Source: an uncultured Porphyromonas sp. (GTDB taxonomy: Bacteria; Bacteroidota; Bacteroidia; Bacteroidales; Porphyromonadaceae). From it: a stretch of DNA of 9,787 bases. Positions 7,609-9,787 of the stretch are shown here, piece after piece; within the stretch, counting starts at the first letter, position 1, and each line of letters starts with the position of its first letter. The stretch covers positions 1 through 9,787 of the forward strand of contig CAMFNC010000222.1 of assembly GCA_945965245.1 (NCBI GenBank), written 5' to 3'. The notes beneath the pieces were generated by a model. It searched no databases, was not told the DNA's origin, and was given only the letters and a program-made list of their open reading frames with translations. Both the position numbers and the translations under genes were made by a program.

Positions 7609-9345
7609 TCATTTCGATTGCATCCAGCCATTCACAATATCTATATTCAGCGCATTCAGCTCCAACTTATACTTTTTCTTGATATCCATCAATGCCTGCA
7701 ACAGCCTGCCCGGCTTCTCTTTTTCATTTAATACGGACTCTACGGTAGGATAACCGGCCTTATACAATACGGGCACCCACTCTTCGGGCACACCCAAAGC
7801 CATAAATTTTTCTTTCGGTTCGTGTGCTACCTTCTTTTCGGGTTTCATTTGCGGGAAGAAAAGCACCTCTTGAATACTTTCCTGTCCGGTCAGCAACATG
7901 GCCAATCTATCCATGCCGATGCCCATACCGCTAGTGGGAGGCATACCGTATTCCAGAGCACGGAGGAAGTCTTGGTCGATATACATGGCCTCGTCATCGC
8001 CCTTTTCAGAAAGGCGGAGTTGCTCTTCGAAGCGTTCGCGCTGATCAATGGGGTCGTTCAATTCGGAATACGCATTGGCCAATTCCTTACCATTGACCAT
8101 CAACTCAAAGCGTTCGGTCAGTTCCGGATTATTGCGGTGCTTTTTGGTCAGCGGAGACATTTCGATGGGATAGTCTATGATAAAGGTAGGCTGAATGTAG
8201 CTGCCTTCACATTTTTCGCCGAAGATTTCGTCTATCAACTTGCCCTTACCCATCGTTTCGTTTACCTCGATGCCCAACTTGCCACACACATCACGCAGTG
8301 CGGCTTCGTCCATACCACTGATATCGAAGCCGGTATGCTCCTTGATGGCATCTATCATGGTCACACGGGGGAAAGGAGCGCGGAAGCTGATTTCGCGGTC
8401 GCCTATCTTCACTTCGGTGGTGCCCAGCACTTCCAGAGCGATGTATTCTAACATCTGTTCGGTGAAGCACATCATCCAATTATAATCCTTGTATGCCACA
8501 TAGATTTCCATGGCGGTAAACTCCGGATTGTGTGTGCGGTCCATACCCTCGTTGCGGAAATTACGGCTGAACTCATACACACCATCGAAACCGCCCACAA
8601 TCAGACGTTTCAGATACAATTCGTTGGCGATGCGCAAGTATAGAGGGATATCCAAAGTATTGTGATGCGTGGTAAACGGACGCGCAGCGGCACCACCGGG
8701 GATGGGTTGCAGCACGGGTGTTTCCACCTCCAGATAGCCATGCCGATTAAAGAATGTGCGCATGGCATTGAACATCTTGGTGCGTTTTATGAAAATATCT
8801 TTGACCTTATCATTGACCACCAAATCTACATAGCGTTGGCGGTAACGCTGTTCGGCATCCGTAAAACCATCGTAGGTCACCCCGTCTTTCATCTTCACGA
8901 TGGGCAGCGGACGCAAACTCTTAGAGAGGAAAGTGAGCATTTGAGCATGAATGGAGATTTCGCCCGTCTGTGTGCGGAATACAAAACCTTCCACACCAAT
9001 AAAGTCGCCTATATCCATCAACTTTTTTACCACCGTATTATAGAGTTCTTTGTCTTCACCGGGACAAATATCATCGCGCGTCACGTAGATATGGATGCGC
9101 CCCCAGGCATCCTGCAATTCCAAAAAAGAGGCTTTACCCATGATGCGGCGGCTCATTACTCTGCCGGCTACACGCACGGTGACACAAGGTACATCATCGG
9201 TAAAATTATCAATAATGTCTTGTGAATGAGCCGAAACGGTAAATTCCGCCGCGGGATATGGCTCTATATTACTATTGCGCAACGCTTCGAGGCTCTGCCT
9301 GCGGATGATTTCCTGCTCGCTAAGCTCTAAGATATTCATGTTCAT
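7609..9345 (-). CDS. lysS: Lysyl-tRNA synthetase, class II, with C-terminal extension
   Basis: Charges tRNA-Lys with lysine using ATP. The frame gives 578 residues; a second ATG two codons in (position 9339, MNILELSEQEIIRR) matches the start I recall for Bacteroidales homologues and may be the true one. The N-terminal OB-fold anticodon-binding domain covers about 52-150 (VRVAGRVMSRRIMGKASFLE). Class II motif 1 is at about 195-213 (HGYLEVETPVL), motif 2 at about 260-277 (FRNEGMDRTHNPEFT) and motif 3 at about 471-486 (PPTSGMGIGMDRLAM). The E. coli enzyme ends near residue 505, but this one runs about 70 residues further, with ALGVPEEWVPVLYKAGYPTV and a lysine-rich helix. It is the first gene of the run, with a likely promoter about 80 bp upstream. 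Confidence 0.98.
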   Translation of the reverse strand: MNMNILELSEQEIIRRQSLEALRNSNIEPYPAAEFTVSAHSQDIIDNFTDDVPCVTVRVAGRVMSRRIMGKASFLELQDAWGRIHIYVTRDDICPGEDKELYNTVVKKLMDIGDFIGVEGFVFRTQTGEISIHAQMLTFLSKSLRPLPIVKMKDGVTYDGFTDAEQRYRQRYVDLVVNDKVKDIFIKRTKMFNAMRTFFNRHGYLEVETPVLQPIPGGAAARPFTTHHNTLDIPLYLRIANELYLKRLIVGGFDGVYEFSRNFRNEGMDRTHNPEFTAMEIYVAYKDYNWMMCFTEQMLEYIALEVLGTTEVKIGDREISFRAPFPRVTMIDAIKEHTGFDISGMDEAALRDVCGKLGIEVNETMGKGKLIDEIFGEKCEGSYIQPTFIIDYPIEMSPLTKKHRNNPELTERFELMVNGKELANAYSELNDPIDQRERFEEQLRLSEKGDDEAMYIDQDFLRALEYGMPPTSGMGIGMDRLAMLLTGQESIQEVLFFPQMKPEKKVAHEPKEKFMALGVPEEWVPVLYKAGYPTVESVLNEKEKPGRLLQALMDIKKKYKLELNALNIDIVNGWMQSK

Positions 9346-9368
9346 ACTTCGGTCAAATCAATTCAATA

Positions 9369-9401
9369 TGTCCTATGGACACGTTAAGGGGCATCAACCC
9401 C
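9369..9401 (-). promoter_or_regulatory. lysS leader with two small hairpins
   Basis: Within the predicted lysS leader are two short perfect inverted repeats. GGGG/CCCC at 9388-9391 and 9398-9401 encloses a 6-nt loop. TGTCC/GGACA at 9369-9373 and 9377-9381 encloses a 3-nt loop. Neither is followed by a T-run, so they do not look like terminators. They end about 24 nt before the lysS start. They could shape mRNA stability or translation, but short stems like these also occur by chance. Confidence 0.25.
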
Positions 9402-9423
9402 GGATTAATAGCTATAATATATA

Positions 9424-9451
9424 CAAAGATAGTGCTTATCTGCCAACTCAA
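9424..9451 (-). promoter_or_regulatory. Candidate Bacteroidota-type promoter for lysS
   Basis: On the minus strand, bases 9431 to 9424 read TATCTTTG, an exact match to the Bacteroidota -7 element TAnnTTTG. A TTG at 9451-9449 lies 17 bp further upstream and could serve as the -33 element, although the usual spacing is slightly longer. Transcription would start near 9414-9419, giving a leader of about 75 nt before lysS. It is the only exact -7 match I found upstream of lysS in the non-coding right end; I did not search the coding regions exhaustively. The assignment is by pattern and position only. Confidence 0.55.
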
Positions 9452-9464
9452 GCATTCTTTGGCT

Positions 9465-9528
9465 CAAGAAAACAAAAGAGGCGGTAGTTAATGTCACGAA
9501 TATCGTATAGTAGCGACACCTGCCTCTT
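9465..9528 (-). terminator. Possible intrinsic terminator (structured inverted repeat plus T-run)
   Basis: Minus-strand AAGAGGC (9528-9522) pairs perfectly with GCCTCTT (9482-9476). GG(T) and (A)CC extend the stem past a one-base bulge. The arms are followed on the minus strand by TTGTTTTCTTG, a T-rich run. Inside the wide loop are two further possible pairings, TGTC with GACA and ACGA with TCGT. On the plus strand no T-run follows, so it would act leftward only. It lies just upstream of the lysS promoter candidate, a sensible place to end a preceding minus-strand transcript. The loop of about 39 nt is long for a terminator, so a structured RNA or chance are alternatives. Confidence 0.4.
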
Positions 9529-9709
9529 ATTGCTATCGATGGGTGCAAGTGATTTCATCGTTCCACAGAGCCAACCCCGGCAGTCTATTATTTTGAACGT
9601 GAAAAAACACTTCTGTCTTATACTACATCAAGCTGCTGAACACATGCTATCATATTCAATACAAGTGGTTTATGCTCCCGTATTTTTCTTCATTCAGATA
9701 CCATGAGTT

Positions 9710-9787
9710 TTTATGCATAGTTTAATTTCATTTTATATATAAAACGCGCGCAATTTATGTATAAATTAATTTCATTTTGTACATAAA
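9710..9787. repeat. AT-rich direct repeat, two copies at 44-bp period, reaching the window edge
   Basis: Bases 9710-9743 and 9754-9787 align without gaps at 29 of 34 positions. They share the core TTAATTTCATTTT followed by a TATATAAA or TACATAAA end. The second copy is itself an inverted repeat: TTTATGTA at 9754-9761 matches TACATAAA at 9780-9787 exactly, and with inner pairs it could form a stem of about 12 bp around a 10-nt loop. The first copy has decayed arms (TTTAT/ATAAA). The spacer contains the alternating run CGCGCGC at 9745-9751. The window stops at the end of copy two, so more copies may follow. The 10-bp spacing is too short for a CRISPR array. Confidence 0.5.

Larger units (their letters stand above)
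9346..9787. other. Non-coding region upstream of lysS
   Basis: This 442-bp stretch has no convincing gene on either strand. Its open frames are 71 codons or fewer, do not resemble any protein I know and have low-complexity or cysteine-rich translations. The left third holds the lysS leader and promoter candidate, the middle a terminator-like inverted repeat, and the right end an AT-rich direct repeat. Between about 9530 and 9710 I see no clear feature: no tRNA T-loop signature (GTTCGAnnC), no exact TAnnTTTG element and no strong dyad. The base composition falls from mixed to strongly AT-rich towards the right edge. Confidence 0.6.

Noticed and set aside
7822..9225. Two long plus-strand frames (7822-8451 and 8662-9225) antisense to lysS
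   Set aside because: They are in codon register with lysS on the opposite strand and have no protein-like features. They are codon-usage shadows.
9452..9563. A minus-strand frame of about 36 codons from an ATG near 9563, reading MKSLAPIDSNKRQ at its start
   Set aside because: It runs through the terminator-like inverted repeat and matches no family I recognise. It is too short to support as a gene on sequence alone.
9491..9706. A 71-codon plus-strand frame upstream of lysS
   Set aside because: Its composition is hydrophobic and irregular, its translation matches nothing I know, and it overlaps the inverted repeat. No promoter element was seen for it.
9710..9787. The direct repeat as a CRISPR array
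   Set aside because: Only two imperfect copies are seen with a 10-bp spacer, far shorter than CRISPR spacers, and no cas gene is present in the window.

Overview
The window looks like chromosomal core DNA from a member of the Bacteroidota, most likely order Bacteroidales. The reasons are: a DUF4290 gene directly upstream of murA; a lysyl-tRNA synthetase of about 576 residues with a C-terminal extension; a MurA with Asp in place of the active-loop Cys; very short or overlapping gene junctions; and a TAnnTTTG-type promoter upstream of the first gene. The species cannot be fixed from the sequence alone. I see no phage, insertion sequence, CRISPR array, tRNA or rRNA in the window.

All nine recognisable genes lie on the minus strand and read from right to left: lysS, gpsA, pgi, a DUF4290 gene, murA, rimM, dxr, rseP and the first 72 codons of mutS2, which runs off the left edge. 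Gaps between them are 32, 28, 9 and 52 bp in the first half. Then come 4-bp ATGA overlaps (murA/rimM and rimM/dxr), a 6-bp gap (dxr/rseP) and a 1-bp TAATG overlap (rseP/mutS2). No internal terminator is evident, so one long transcript, perhaps with internal promoters, is plausible.

The right end (9346-9787) has no convincing gene. On the minus strand it holds, in order of transcription: an AT-rich 34-bp direct repeat reaching the window edge, a structured inverted repeat followed by a T-rich run that resembles an intrinsic terminator, a good Bacteroidota-type promoter, and a leader of about 75 nt with two small hairpins ahead of lysS.

The genes combine translation (lysS, rimM) with supply of envelope precursors. 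Pgi handles fructose-6-phosphate, from which UDP-GlcNAc is made. MurA commits UDP-GlcNAc to peptidoglycan. GpsA makes the glycerol-3-phosphate backbone of phospholipids. Dxr makes the isoprenoids needed for the undecaprenyl carrier. RseP is an intramembrane protease of the envelope. The only gene of unknown function is the DUF4290 gene. I did not find a new multi-gene system; the best leads are the Asp-type MurA, the DUF4290 protein, the LysRS tail and the structured non-coding right end.
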